Assembly (NCBI RefSeq): GCF_029962835.1
Contig: NC_080574.1
Span: forward strand, 20,868,001 to 20,932,000
Source: Magnolia sinica
Taxonomy: Eukaryota > Streptophyta > Magnoliopsida > Magnoliales > Magnoliaceae
Direction: 5' to 3'
DNA length: 64,000 nt
Made by a program: the position numbers and the translations under genes. Shown here piece by piece: positions 25,700-37,504 of the stretch (positions are counted from its first letter, which is position 1; the number at the start of each line of letters is the position of its first letter). The notes below the pieces were generated by a model. That model worked only from the letters and a program-made list of their open reading frames with translations, was not told where the DNA came from and did no database searches.

Positions 25700-26470
25700 A
25701 GAATGTGTAAATAGGGAAATGGGTTTGTTAAAGGGGGTTTTGGGGAAATGAGGATGGAATGGGTTTTGGGAGTTTGAAGTTGAGTATGGTCTTGGAATTG
25801 GGAAGAATGGGTTGAATGTGGGTGGTTTTGTTGGGTTTGAAGGAATGAACTTGAAGATGGGTTGAAGATATGGGATTTGAGAAGGGTTTTGAGATGGTTT
25901 TATGAGGAATGGAGTTGGAGAATGGGAATTGATATGTGAGTTTGAAGAAATGGGTAAGAACGGTTTTGAGATGGGTTTTGGGAATAGAGTTTGGAGGTGA
26001 GGGAGAGAGAGTGTGAGTTGGATATGGGTTTTAGAATGGGTTTGTTGGAGGTAGGTTGTTGAGATTTAGGAATGGGATTGAGAAAGGGGAAGATGATGGG
26101 TTTGAGGAGATGTGATTAGAAGAAAATGATGGGTTAGAAGAAAGGCTAAGGGAATGGGTTTGGGAAAGGCTTCCCAAGGGTTTTGAAGCAAGAGAAGGGG
26201 AGTGAAGTGGGAGGAAATGAAGTCAATGGTGTTTATTTGTAAGGGAAGTGGACCCCACACACTTGCATGTTGAAAAGGGGAGGGATTTTCAGATTTTCGG
26301 GCCTGGGCATGGCCACGTCGGCACTCTGGAGGTCCTGGCGTGGGCACGCCAACGCTCTAGAGATTTCAGCGTGGGGAGTGGGCGTGGGCACACCGGTGGG
26401 TGCGGGCAGCGTGCATGGGCTGGGCGTGGGCAGCGTGCGTGGGCTGGGCATGGCCACGTTGGGGCTTTGT
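25700..26470. repeat. low-complexity tracts in gypsy leader
   Basis: At 25700-26200 the plus strand is a long run of GGGTTTTG/GAATGGG-type text. At about 26335-26460 GTGGGC/GGGCAGCGTG units repeat. These lie between the extra frame and the 5' LTR and are non-coding. Confidence 0.7.
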
Positions 26471-27020
26471 TGGGGTCCCGATGTTTTTCAATTTTTCGGT
26501 GCCAGTAAGGCCCCCCCTAGGACATGCCATATATGAATTTAGAGTAGGAGAAGCCAATCTACGCAATGGGCCTAGTGGTTTCGCGAGATTTCTCCCGGTT
26601 CGTGGCCAAAATCCCAGGTTTCCTCCGTTCCACTAATCTTAGTAAAATCTCACTCACTCCTAAGTCCCTATCCCCAATGGATCGAATCTAATAACTTGAC
26701 CAGATACTAGTTCATTCGCACGTGGATGTTAGCTTCGACCTTCAAATTGTTCAATCTCCGGCTCGTTCCTATCCATGGGTAGAGATCTGGTACGACTCCC
26801 GGACCCATTTTCTAACGTCGCTACCTACTCTTGCTACCAATCCAAATTCCTAGGAAGTCTTGCCGTCCATCTAAGATTTTCGGTTCGGGGTATGGTATGG
26901 ATCCTAATGTCTTAAATTTCTGTTGCGTTTTTCTAATACGTATCCTCTCAAGTCAGCGGACGCATAGTGAGTTTATGACCCATGACCCAATTAATTTCAA
27001 ACCATACTTTGATACCAACT

Positions 27021-30000
27021 TGTAACGCCCTGAAAATCGGGGGTCGCGTATACGCTAGACTCTCGAGTTTCCGAGTGTCACTTATAACCGATTTCGTTAA
27101 TATACGTTTAAATTCAGTTTAGTTACGCAAACCTGGAAATTCTTGGAACATGAGGCATCACACACACAAGCCTACTAAAATGGAAGGGAACAACAAGTAT
27201 ATATACAGATCTAAAAGAATGTAACGGGTCACCCAAGGCGTTGCCCAACAAAATCAAAAAAAGAATGATATGCCCAAAAGAATAAGGCTGAGCCCACACT
27301 CACCGATCCAATCCCGCCTCTCTAGCTGACGGAGAGTCATCCATCAACTGAAAGTAAGACAGCTTGTCTTCCTCCTCATAGCTCGCCTCACCAGGCTCCT
27401 TATGCCTTGAGTCACCTGCATCTATGAACGGGTCTGGTTGGTGTTTTAAAACACCATCCCAGAGTGGGAGTGATTGATCAACTCAGTGAGTGCTATTAGT
27501 CTCAAGTTATAACAGGTATCAATTATAATATGAACTTAATGAAAACAGTTAATCATAAACATATAGCTAATCTGATTAATGCGTAAGCATGATAGATGAT
27601 ATGATGCGTGCCCTCTCCACAACGCTCCCTCGAGCGACTCCATCTAACGATCGCATATGACAACACTTCCTCAGAGCGACCTCGACTGCCTAGTCGCCAC
27701 CTTAGCTAGTGTGATGTCATGCGATGGTATTATACATTTAACAAACTAACCCACGAAGTCCACCCAACTGGAGACTCAATATGCAAGTCCAAAAGAATCA
27801 TAAACTATGCATCCCTACCTAAAATGACAATACAAAAACACCGGTGGCTACAATCGATCATCCACATACTCAAAATACAAGAACTCCTCACTAGGGTACA
27901 CATACTCTTCAACAAGTGCATCCTCCTATAGGGGACTTGCATTGATGAAATCGCCTAGTTGGTCTATTAAAACACCATGCCTAGCTCATGAGTGATGGAC
28001 TAGATTGATTGTAGATATCGATGGTGCTATAATAGGTCTGTAGGGTGCTCCATAGTATCAATTATAGAGGTGAGTAAACGTTAATGCAAAAAGGTTGTAA
28101 GTAGGCATAGACCACACGAGTCGCGAGCTGAGACCGAGTGACATCGGCGCAAGAGACCCATGATAGATTGATACTGATGCGTGCCACTCGTCCACAACCC
28201 ACCCAAAATCGACGGGACTAGCCATCTAACATATCTATCGTATGGGACAACACTCCTCTGCATGCGACCTCATGCCTAGTCGCCACCTTAGGCTGAGTGT
28301 GATGTCATAACGATGCCAACTTAGCCGAGTTATCAACTAGTATAAGTCAATATCATATACTCATGCAGGTTGAATCGATACACCCCACGGATACTCCTAC
28401 AAGCACCTAGATTGTGAGGCCAAGACCCCAAAGTCATGTGAGGCCGAGACCTCGTGGTCTTGATCCCGTCGGAAGTTACACTTCATCCATCCGAAGAAAT
28501 CATATGCACAGAGGAGTGCCGAGATAAAGGGATCCATCACGTCACTACGAGGAGCGCGAACACCACATGATGAGGACCGACGGATCAAACAAACATGAGA
28601 ATCATCCATACATAATCCACCATGCCTGAGAGCGAGATCAACGATAACTTTGATGGACTAGTTTCATTGCAGATATCCATGGCAATTCCAACAAACATAT
28701 AATTCTTAGGTTCTCTCTAGATCCTCCAAACACACATCCCAACACACAAAATCATTAAACGCATACTATAATTGGTGCTAGGCCACTAAGAGTAATATAG
28801 TCCACACTTATGGATCGTTGGAGCGTTCGAAAAATGACTTAGAGTGAGGGCTTTGGGTCGATCGACGAAATCCCTAACAAGCTGATGTTAGAATTCCATC
28901 GACAATCTATTCTGTAACACACCCATTTTCAAAAAACGGGTGAAGGATTTCACATTAGATAACTCACGGATCGATGGGACTGACCGTCTATGGTGTCATG
29001 AGTTTTCCTGAGACCAACCCAATAGGAGTTGAAAGGGTTGATTCTGCCCCACCTCAATCTAAGGTCCACCTTATCCAGGTTATCAACTAGTATAACAATA
29101 TCATATACTCATGCATCTTAACTATACACAGCGGATACTCCTACAAGCAAACAAAGATTATCAAGAAACAAAGTGCATGTGAGGGTGTGGGTTTGTGAGG
29201 AAGTTAAGCACTTCCTCCATCTGAAGAAATCATATGCACAAGGGGAATAAACCATACTCACAATGAAACACCACATATGAGGAAAAAGGATCAAACAAAC
29301 ATGAGCAATGAATCATCCATACATAATATCATGTGAGAGGCGAGATCAACATAACTTTGAGAACTAAACATGCAAATCCATGCAATTCCAACAAACATAT
29401 AATTCCTAAGTTCTCTCTAAATTCTCCAATACAACATCCCAACACACAAAATCATTAAACGCATACTATAATTGGTGCTAGGCCACCTAAGAATAATAGT
29501 CCGCACTTATGGATCGTTGGAGGTTCGAAAAACGACCTAGGAGTGAGGGCTTTTGGGTCGATCGACCGAAATCCCTAGAACAAGCTCTTGCATGTTAGAA
29601 TTCCATGACAATCTATTCTTAATACATGAATTTTCAAGAAGAAGGGGTGAAGGATCTTACCTAGACAACTCACAGATGATTGTTGAGGTTATGGTGTAGA
29701 GTTTTCCTTGGAGAAAGGATAGGGAGTTGAAAGGGTTGATTCTCTTGGGCCCCACCTCAATCTAAGGTCCACCTTAGCTCTCCTTCACTCTCTCTTTCTT
29801 CTCTCCTTGCTTTCTAGCTCTCTCTTTACTTCCTTGGTAATGGTAGTTGTGGTGAGAGTTATGAGATAAGGCTAGGGCTTTATTTCCTAAAGTTGGGCCA
29901 AGTGGCCTTAAGTTTCAATGAATTCCCACAATGGCCCTATAGGACTCCTTATTGACTTTGGGGTGGACCCAAAACCCCCTAGGCCACCAAATTTGGTGAG

Positions 30001-30750
30001 TAGGTGCCTCATGACCCGATAAGGGGTCATGCAAAGTTTGGGGGCCAACGAAGGTGGGGTTTGATCATACGGTTCCGATCTTTAAATGGCCCTTTGGGGA
30101 CTATTCAGGTTGTTGAGGCAGTTTTGGTGGCCCCTTGGATATAAAACTTATAGAATAGGTGGTTCATGGCCCAATGGAGGGCCATGCAAAGTTCGGAAAC
30201 AATCGGATATGGGGTTTGGTCGTACGGGTCCGATTTGCGATCAACGGTTACCGTGCCACGATCAGCTTCCAGATTTTGTGGACGGGCGAAGGACAATACA
30301 TTAGACCTTTACTGAAAATTTAGAAGAAATCCGACTGCTGAAAAGCTCGGAGTCTCAGTTTTATTTACCAGTGCCAGATTTCTACTCTGGCCTTGGGTGG
30401 GTTGACAAGTGCTGCTGGAACGGCACGGAAAATTTTCTGGGTGTCTAATGAGTTCGTGGTCCATGATGGACCACAAGCCCAGTGAGATCTATGGGTCCCT
30501 AAATTTTTATAATTTTCCGACCTTCCCATGTCGCGGTATAGTCCGTACGGGCTGATGCTAAGCGTATCCGGCCATCTGGCTTGACGGCCCGTACTAGGCC
30601 CTATCATGACCTGTCTGGTTTACTCTAATGGGCTAATCCTAGGTTAATTTAACTTGTGGTACCCCACCACGAGTGGTTTAATCGAATGGTCCTGCGAAAA
30701 ATCTTACGTGGACGCCCCAGGACACTGTGCTTGTTGGACGAGACGTTACA
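27021..30750 (-). repeat. gypsy 5' LTR (right, 3.73 kb, internally rearranged)
   Basis: It opens TGTAACGCCCTGAAAATCGG and closes GACGTTACA. From 29076 to the end it follows the left LTR cleanly from its 'ccaggttatcaac' point on. Between about 27950 and 29075 it instead carries a mixed version of the same LTR parts, so material equivalent to left-LTR 17690-18390 appears twice, once garbled and once clean. This accounts for about 740 extra bases. Confidence 0.85.
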
Positions 30751-30755
30751 TAGGC

Positions 30756-31530
30756 TTTGTTGAGCCCCAACCCAACTCATTAAAAACGAGGTAGATCCAA
30801 AACTTAGTCACCCTTAAAACAAACCTAGAGCCACATAAGTTTGGATATGGTGTTATTTAATGCATATAAACATCATGGTGGACCTTAAGGGTGTGTTTGG
30901 TCTGTGGAATTGAATGGTATTGAATTGCATTAAATGGGATTAACATCATTATTACACAATGATTGCATGTCCAGAAATACCATGATATATTAGCCATCCA
31001 ATCCCATGTTTGGGATACAATTTTTGCTATGCGAAAACACCAAATTAAGCAAAATCATGTTTGGTAGACCATGGAATTGTAACCAACGGACCAAATTGAC
31101 AATGAATGTCGTTCACTTGTACACATATATAACTAGGATGTCACATGTAAACGGTTATATGGATGGACGACATGGATAAACACGCACATCAATGTGGGGT
31201 CCACATGTGTAGTAGATTTCAAAATCCATGGAAATCCTACATGGGACCAAATGCAATTCCATCCCCCTAATCCCAACTTCTCCAAATGTTGGATGAAATT
31301 GCAAGGGACCAGATGCAATTCTATCCCAACTAAACTCATCTAATACTTTGCGCCAAGCGTCTCTTAAGAGACTTTCAAAGTTGAGTGTTTTCATTTCGAT
31401 CAAACAACCACTTTCGCTAATAACTCGAGGCATTAGAGGATGGTGTGTATCAATGTACATGAAATGGACTTAACAATTCTCAATGTTTCCTTTGATGTAG
31501 TCCACTTTGTTGTTTAGGATTGTCTCCATG
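30756..31530. mobile_element. M1-type repeat split by a Tourist-like insertion
   Basis: The outer M1-type text ('gtagatccaaaactt', 'aacatcatggtggacc', then 'tcctttgatgtagtccactt') is interrupted at 30889-31364. The inserted segment begins GGGTGTGTTTGGTCTG and ends CGCCAAGCGTCTCT. TAA flanks it on both sides (30886-30888 and 31365-31367), as expected for PIF/Harbinger-type MITEs. The terminal repeats match only partly (about 7 of 12). Confidence 0.5.
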
Positions 31531-31794
31531 TTTGAGCTCATTGTGGAGGACAAGGATTGAGTAGCAAATCCCACACCACCTCCAATGGTGGTGAAATGGC
31601 GTGGCAAATTTTAATGGCTAGTGGTATGTGGGCTATACACCATGTCAAACAGCCGAGTGCATGCTCGAAGGTTGTAGGCACATATATGACTGGCTGATAA
31701 AAATCACCACATCATTTCACCACCACCATAGTGGTGTGGGTTTCACTGCCCAGTCTGGGTCCATTGATTAAGGATGTGGAATGCGACGTAACCC
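31531..31794. other. intergenic DNA, no gene seen
   Basis: It contains an inverted pair ('ccacaccacctccaatggtgg' near 31580 and 'ccaccaccatagtggtgtggg' near 31720). This suggests another small foldback element with ends I cannot define. Confidence 0.4.
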
Positions 31795-32800
31795 TGCCTG
31801 TCTCTAGCCAGGAATGGATAGTTTTATGGGCGGGGTCTATTGTGATGTATCCATTTATTCATGCCGTCCATCCTTTTTCTATATTATTTTAAGGTATGGG
31901 CATAAAAATAAGACAGATCCAACGTTCAAGTGAACCATAAATGACTCTTGCATTTAATATAACTGTGATTTAATACCTTAAGGGGGTGTTTGAAGCATGG
32001 GATTAGATGGGTTTAAGTGGGATGAAATTACCAAAATGTAATGATTACACTATGTCAGGGATTGGCTCCTGATCTTATGGATTGAGGCCATCCCACTCCA
32101 TGTTTGGGAAATGGATTGGTTACTCATCTTGCTATTACTGGTCAGTGCTCTGTGGGCCCCACCATGATGTATGTGTTTCATCCGTGTTGTCCACCCATTC
32201 TTTCGTGTCATTTTATGATATGAGCCCAAAAATGAGTTTGATCCAAATCTCAAGTGAACCGCACAGTTGGCCCTAAGAGGTTTTTAATGGTGTTATTGAA
32301 TTACTACTATTTTCTCATGGTGTGGTCCACCTTAGATTTATATCTAACCTATTTTTGGGATGGAGACCAAAAACTATATTTCAAAATGGATGGACGACAT
32401 GGATAAAACACACACATCATGGTGGGGTCCACATAACATCAACCACTTGCTATACGAAACCCAAAGTAAGATTGTAGAAACCCTTGCCCCGACGTTGATT
32501 CTAAGAAGGGCTTCACAACCCATACTTTATGTGATTTCCAAACACACCTTGCAATAACCCATGCGACCTTAAAACCCACTTCCATCAAATTCCATTTAAA
32601 CCCATGCGCCAAATGCCCCCTAAGCATTTAATGCAACTCAAGCTTATTTCCTATTATGGTTCACTTGAGCATTGGATCTACCTCATTTTTGTGAATATAC
32701 CTTAAAATGATGCCAGAGAGAAGATCTGGATAAACAGATACATCACAATGGGCTCCCCCACATAACTGCCCATTCAGGGCTAGAGAGCTGCGGAGTTTGG
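31795..32800. mobile_element. MITE family M1, copy F, carrying nested insertions
   Basis: The left half (31795-31981) and right half (32624-32800) together have M1 family text: 'gtgatgtatccat', 'gccgtccatcc' and 'gatccaacgttcaagtgaacc' on the left, and 'gttcacttgagcattggatct', 'gataaacagatacatcac' and 'tcagggctagagagct' on the right. A Harbinger-like MITE lies between them. Confidence 0.65.
31982..32620. mobile_element. PIF/Harbinger (Tourist-like) MITE
   Basis: It begins GGGGGTGTTTGAAGCATGGG and ends CCATGCGCCAAATGCCCCC, an inverted repeat of about 20 bases with a few mismatches. A TAA target duplication flanks it (31979-31981 and 32621-32623). It has no coding capacity. A further M1-type repeat (about 32140-32435, 'gggccccaccatgatgtatg' to 'cacacatcatggtggggtcc') sits inside it, giving three layers. 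Confidence 0.8.
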
Positions 32801-35800
32801 ACGAAATCCGCATCCATTCGTTAAGATGAGCCGATAAAATGAAGGGACGGAGTTTAATATAAAACAAACAGCAGTGGGCACCACAGGTTCCGGCAAGTCG
32901 CGTCGCCTCCTCAGCTCTCACTGTGTAGTGAGGTGATGTTCGAATGAAGACGAGTCAACCATTCGACGATACGCAACCCACACTTGAAACATCACACCGT
33001 GACCTGACTCCGAGGATAGCGAAATAACCATCTGCCAGTCGCCGCGTGGCAAAGCTGTGACATCAGATGCTAGGTCACGCATGCCATTCCTGTCATGTCG
33101 CTCTGCTAATCTCTTCTACTCTGCTGGAACATAGTACTTCGTAAACATGCAGATTGAAACTATACAAGTGGCATACTTTCATGTTAATCAACACGATTGA
33201 TTTATAAATATTCATAAATATTACTTGTAAATAATCTGATAAATATGATTTATAGAAACAAAATTGACGGTTGAAAAAATAGAATATTAGTGGTCCGGTT
33301 CATTATATGGAATTTAAAATGATCCAACTAATTTATTTTGTGTGTCTTCCCTATCTATAGTTTTTTCTATGATTTGGATGGTTTGGATTGAGACATACGG
33401 ATGAAAAACATGATATATATACATATGCATGTGCACAGATGTTTACGTCCTCCTCCAATTGAGTCTTCTGAAATATAAAAAAAGGCAAAAGGTATGGTTG
33501 TGTCCAACCACTTGGGCCGTTGCGATTGGCCGTAAGAGAGGAATCATTGAAGTAGGTTTGCTGGACTTTAGCACACTTTCCACGCACTTTTACAGCAGGA
33601 CCATGCCTACGTGGCAACTATCCATGACTACCAAGCAATTGCGGCCCACCTGATGAGCGTCTAGTGTTTTGAATAAAGGATGGTTACAGTGATCCCTTCG
33701 TGATGAACGGCCCTGATCTTACACACGTGTGCCACTCTATCATGTATGCTACAAAGCCCCGCATCCATCTCAGCCAATAGAGTACGATCACGGCTTCTTT
33801 CGGTGAGTGGGATGCACGGACTTTCGGGAATGACTCAGACTGTTGTCAAATGCGGGAACCATGGGGCCATGCCAATCAAGCACGTGTGGGATCCTCAGCC
33901 CAATCAAACGGTGGGCCCAACACGTGACATGAGTACGAACAAGATCGGACAGTTGTCGACTTAGCTCATCCAATATCCGGTAAGAGCGATCCCGCCATAA
34001 AATGGCTAAGGTGTTGTGGGCCGGAAATGATCACCTACGAGTAAGGCACCACAACCTGTGTTATCGTACATCTTTTCTGCCAGTATGCCAAACGTACAGG
34101 GCATCGATACCATATAAACTACAGCTCGTACCATAAAGATCATCCAAAACAGAAAAATGTTTTGATTTTCTCATCAGTTGGGCCACAACATTGGAAGTAA
34201 TGGATAGACAACTATATGGCTACGTATGTAAGTGTGACTCAAATTGTAAGTGGATGTAACTGATTTTATATAAGAATGATCATCAATGTGGGAACTACAT
34301 TTTTTACGGTACTGATTTCCACAAAAGAGTGGTATGTTGGCGGAAATACGGGAGAGTACCACAAGTTGTGGTACTACTACCTGTAGGAGGTCATTTCTCA
34401 TTTTAGGCTGGGCAAGGTTCCTGCAGTATAGGTGGTTAGCCTGCAAGGGCTTGGTCCCCAATGTGATATCTTATCATGAAAGAAAAGGCATTATTTTAAG
34501 AGGCTCATATTGATCGGTCATTCCTTGTTCACTAAGGGCCGTTCGTCGCCAAACACAGGATATGTCTCTGGTCTTGAGATGAATCCTGTCCGTCCATTGT
34601 TCCCCCGTACATGGATTCCCTTTACTGAAAGTAAATCGAATGGACCTTCACATTCATCAGTTCCTTTTGTTAAATCGTTTGCATCTAGATAGTTCACATG
34701 GGTTGACTCGACATTTCCATTATATTTTTCATTTTAAGGCCATTCATGAAAGGTTCCTGATATATAGATGTGCTGGATTCATAGATTAGCCTTTCAGTTC
34801 TCAATTATCGGGTGACGAATGGTTGTCCCGATCCATCGCATCTGAGGCAAATTGCGCCCAGGCTGCGTTTGGAATTCAAACCTAAACCGCCAATCAACCA
34901 CTAAAAATGATATTTCCACCCATAAAATAGATAATTCCACACACATGAAGCCAGTTTGGTCATTATAGATGTTGATTGAGAGTCCTCGCTGTGAGAAAGT
35001 ATTACGACAAAAGCGTTGGACTCCAATGTGCGTCTGTAGCGAATTACTAGATTGTAGCAACTCATCCGGTAGTACATTTTGCACACGTGCTAACCAATCT
35101 AGACCATTAGAATAGTGGGCCCCACTTTGGATGGAGCGTGGCCTGGAAATCAAACTGATTAGATGTTCCTAGTCATCTGATTTGATGCCATCAAATGGAT
35201 GATTAAAATGAAATGATCAGCAGTACAAATTCAACGTGCAAATTTAGCATCCAACAGTGTGATTTTTAGGCCAGTTCCACTCGTTATTAAATGGTGGTAA
35301 CTCATCAATCATCATGTAAGTGTGCCAACTGGGACGGATCTAAATTGTGGTCCCCACTATGGATGAAAGATCTTCGAGATATACACTCATCCCAACGATT
35401 CTAATCATCTGACGCGGCCATTGGATTTGGATCACCATCAATTCTCTTTTATCCATTCATTTTATGGCCACTGATTGGATCGTTAGCACCTTCTAACAAC
35501 TTTATTTTCTTGAAATATGGTCCATCAGCAAATAGTCCAACCATTTGGACGGTATGGATTAGATGTACATGCATGCCAATGAACCACCACCATTTATAGG
35601 TATGGTGCAAACGCATCCAGTAACTCCCGTGGGAACAATTCCATTATACATTGCTCGACCAGAGAATATCCATGTACACCTCTTGTTTTCAGTTTCTACA
35701 AGTGGGGTCCATGAAACAGTGAATTTCCCACCACCTTTTTTGGTTTGATGTGGACTGTTGGTGTATTTTCTTTATTTTTGGCCCATCAATTGAAGGGTCA

Positions 35801-37355
35801 AGATGTTTCCATCCATGATATCATCAAAAACTTAAAATAATTCCATTGAAAGCCTTCATTTGTTGCTCTCTACTATATTAACTGAGACTCATCATCGTAT
35901 AAACTAAGTAGTTCAAGGATGGTTTATATTCTTCTAATGTGTTTGGATGTACCATAAATCTCAAGTGTAAAATTAGACACAGGCATTGAGATATTATACT
36001 CGGGGTTGTGTGGGGCCCACAGAGATGTGAGTGATAAATTCACTCCATTGATCTATCTTGTAAAATTACAATAGAATAGGATTTTAAAATTTAGATCTAA
36101 AACTAAGAAGGGTCAGACCAATAATAGAGTCGGAACGGAAATATCCACCATTGAAATCTTTTTAGAGTTGACTGTGATGTTTCTAGACCATCCAAGCCAT
36201 TCATAGGGTTAATGAGACTCAGATAAACAAATATCATCCTGATACAAAACTTATATCACTCCCAAGCATTCAATCCCTTTTGTTCATGTGGTATGGCCCA
36301 CATGAGTTTTGAATCTATCTTATATTTAGAAACCTGTCCTATTGTAGTCTTTCAAAACAGATGGCCAGAGTGTAATCGTCGAGGACATATTTGTAGGCTC
36401 TATACAACCTTGGGCAGAGGAATATCTCCACACGTGTGTCACAGGCAATCCGCTTCCCGTTACCCCGAGCGTAACAGAGAAACCCTCCGGTCGTGCGTTG
36501 AGGAAGGTCTTACCAAAAACTAGTTGTCAATGCAATTAGTTGGGGTTGTGGGGTCCACCATGGTCCATATATAGAATTCAACTGATCTAACATGGTTGTC
36601 CCGTTATGAAAATGATATGCCCCAAACTCGGGCTAATCCAATTATCACGTGAATTTTAAGGTTTTGGATGGTTTTCCACTTTTTTCTATCTTGTGGTCCA
36701 ATATATCACTGGATCGCTATGATTTTTGGTCCATTTATATTTCATTGTGGGGAAAACCTTTTATATGGATTGGATGAAACGCATGTACCACGGTGGGCCC
36801 TGCACACAGCTAGTTGCTGTATAACACCTCCCTCGAGGGGAACCAGCGGAGACCGTTTTTGCAAGTTGTAAAGGTGCTTGATCTCGTAGTCCGCGGACTA
36901 CAAAAGTGAATTACTAGTCTGCTAGTTGCGCCGTCGGTATAGATGATCGGAACCGTTAAATAGGTAGGGAACACTGTGAAAGAGCAGTTTAGTTATTTAG
37001 TTGCAAAATATGATGGAAGTTTGACTATGGGCAACCCAAGAAATAAAGTGTTAAATCGTTTGTATTCAAGATCAGTTTTTAATGGTTAAATCATCAATAT
37101 AGGAAAATAGGATATTCTGTGGATTATATATGGTGAGGATCTATATCCTGAAATACGTATTACACTGATCAACGTGGCCCAGTAAGCGGACTACAATTTA
37201 ACTTCAGTAGTCTAAGGACTACCTACCTTTTTTACACCATGAAAGCAACATGTTCAGCGGGCTCGGGCGAGATCCAACGATACGATATGAACGCTATCTG
37301 GTGAGGGGAAGACCAATATATCGCGCTATTTTAGCTAGTTATTGACGACTTCCCC
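32801..37355. other. intergenic DNA upstream of the bZIP gene
   Basis: No supported gene on either strand. M1-like or related repeat phrases occur at 35100-35800 and about 36005-36300 and at 36540-36830 ('gggtccaccatgg', 'accacggtgggccc'). An inverted pair 'tagtccgcggacta' / 'agtagtctaaggactac' (36886 and 37205) may bound a small element. The stretches 32930-34170 and 34500-35100 hold nothing I recognise. Confidence 0.5.
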
Positions 37356-37427
37356 TTAAATACCATCGGCTTCCACCTCTCTCTCCCTCTTTCTCTCTCT
37401 CCCTTGCTCGCTCTCTCTCTCTCTGCA
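37356..37427 (+). promoter_or_regulatory. probable core promoter and pyrimidine patch of the bZIP gene
   Basis: A TTAAATA box (37356-37362) lies about 30 bases before a long CT-rich stretch (about 37377-37427) of the kind common around plant transcription starts. The first non-coding exon then follows. Assignment rests on position only; no transcript data are available. Confidence 0.5.
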
Positions 37428-37504
37428 GAAACCCTAAAAAGTTCATTTTTTTGAGGGTTTTTCAACCCCAAGAAGAGAGAAGCAGAAGCTGCAGCTTCGA
37501 TCCG
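37385..37504 (+). other. bZIP gene 5' UTR exon 1
   Basis: The sequence holds CTGCAGAAACCCTAAAAAG and AGAAGAGAGAAGCAG purine-rich text typical of plant leaders. It ends at a good donor, TCCG followed by GTACGTCC (cut after 37504). The acceptor is TTTTTGAACAG ending at 39200, giving a 1.7-kb leader intron. The transcription start is approximate. Confidence 0.6.

Larger units (their letters stand above)
16384..30750 (-). mobile_element. Ty3/gypsy chromovirus (Tekay/Del-like), decayed
   Basis: A full-length but broken Ty3/gypsy element on the minus strand, flanked by a perfect 5-bp target duplication TAGGC (16379-16383 and 30751-30755). The 5' LTR is 27021-30750 and the 3' LTR is 16384-19372. 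The primer-binding site at about 27001-27018 reads TTGGTATCAAAGTATGG on the minus strand, like the initiator-Met tRNA site used by this clade. Parts in order along the minus strand: an extra frame about 25615-24404; gag about 24060-22850 with a zinc knuckle; protease near 22700 (DTGSTAS); reverse transcriptase about 22300-21500; RNase H about 21430-20730; integrase about 20700-19990; and a chromodomain-like C-terminus ([13 protein letters not shown]) about 19740-19490. The coding region has well over ten breaks. LTR divergence is visible throughout, so it is old. Confidence 0.95.

Noticed and set aside
25700-26200. Telomere-like GGGTTTTG text
   Set aside because: The units are irregular and do not form TTTAGGG arrays. 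They lie in the gypsy leader.
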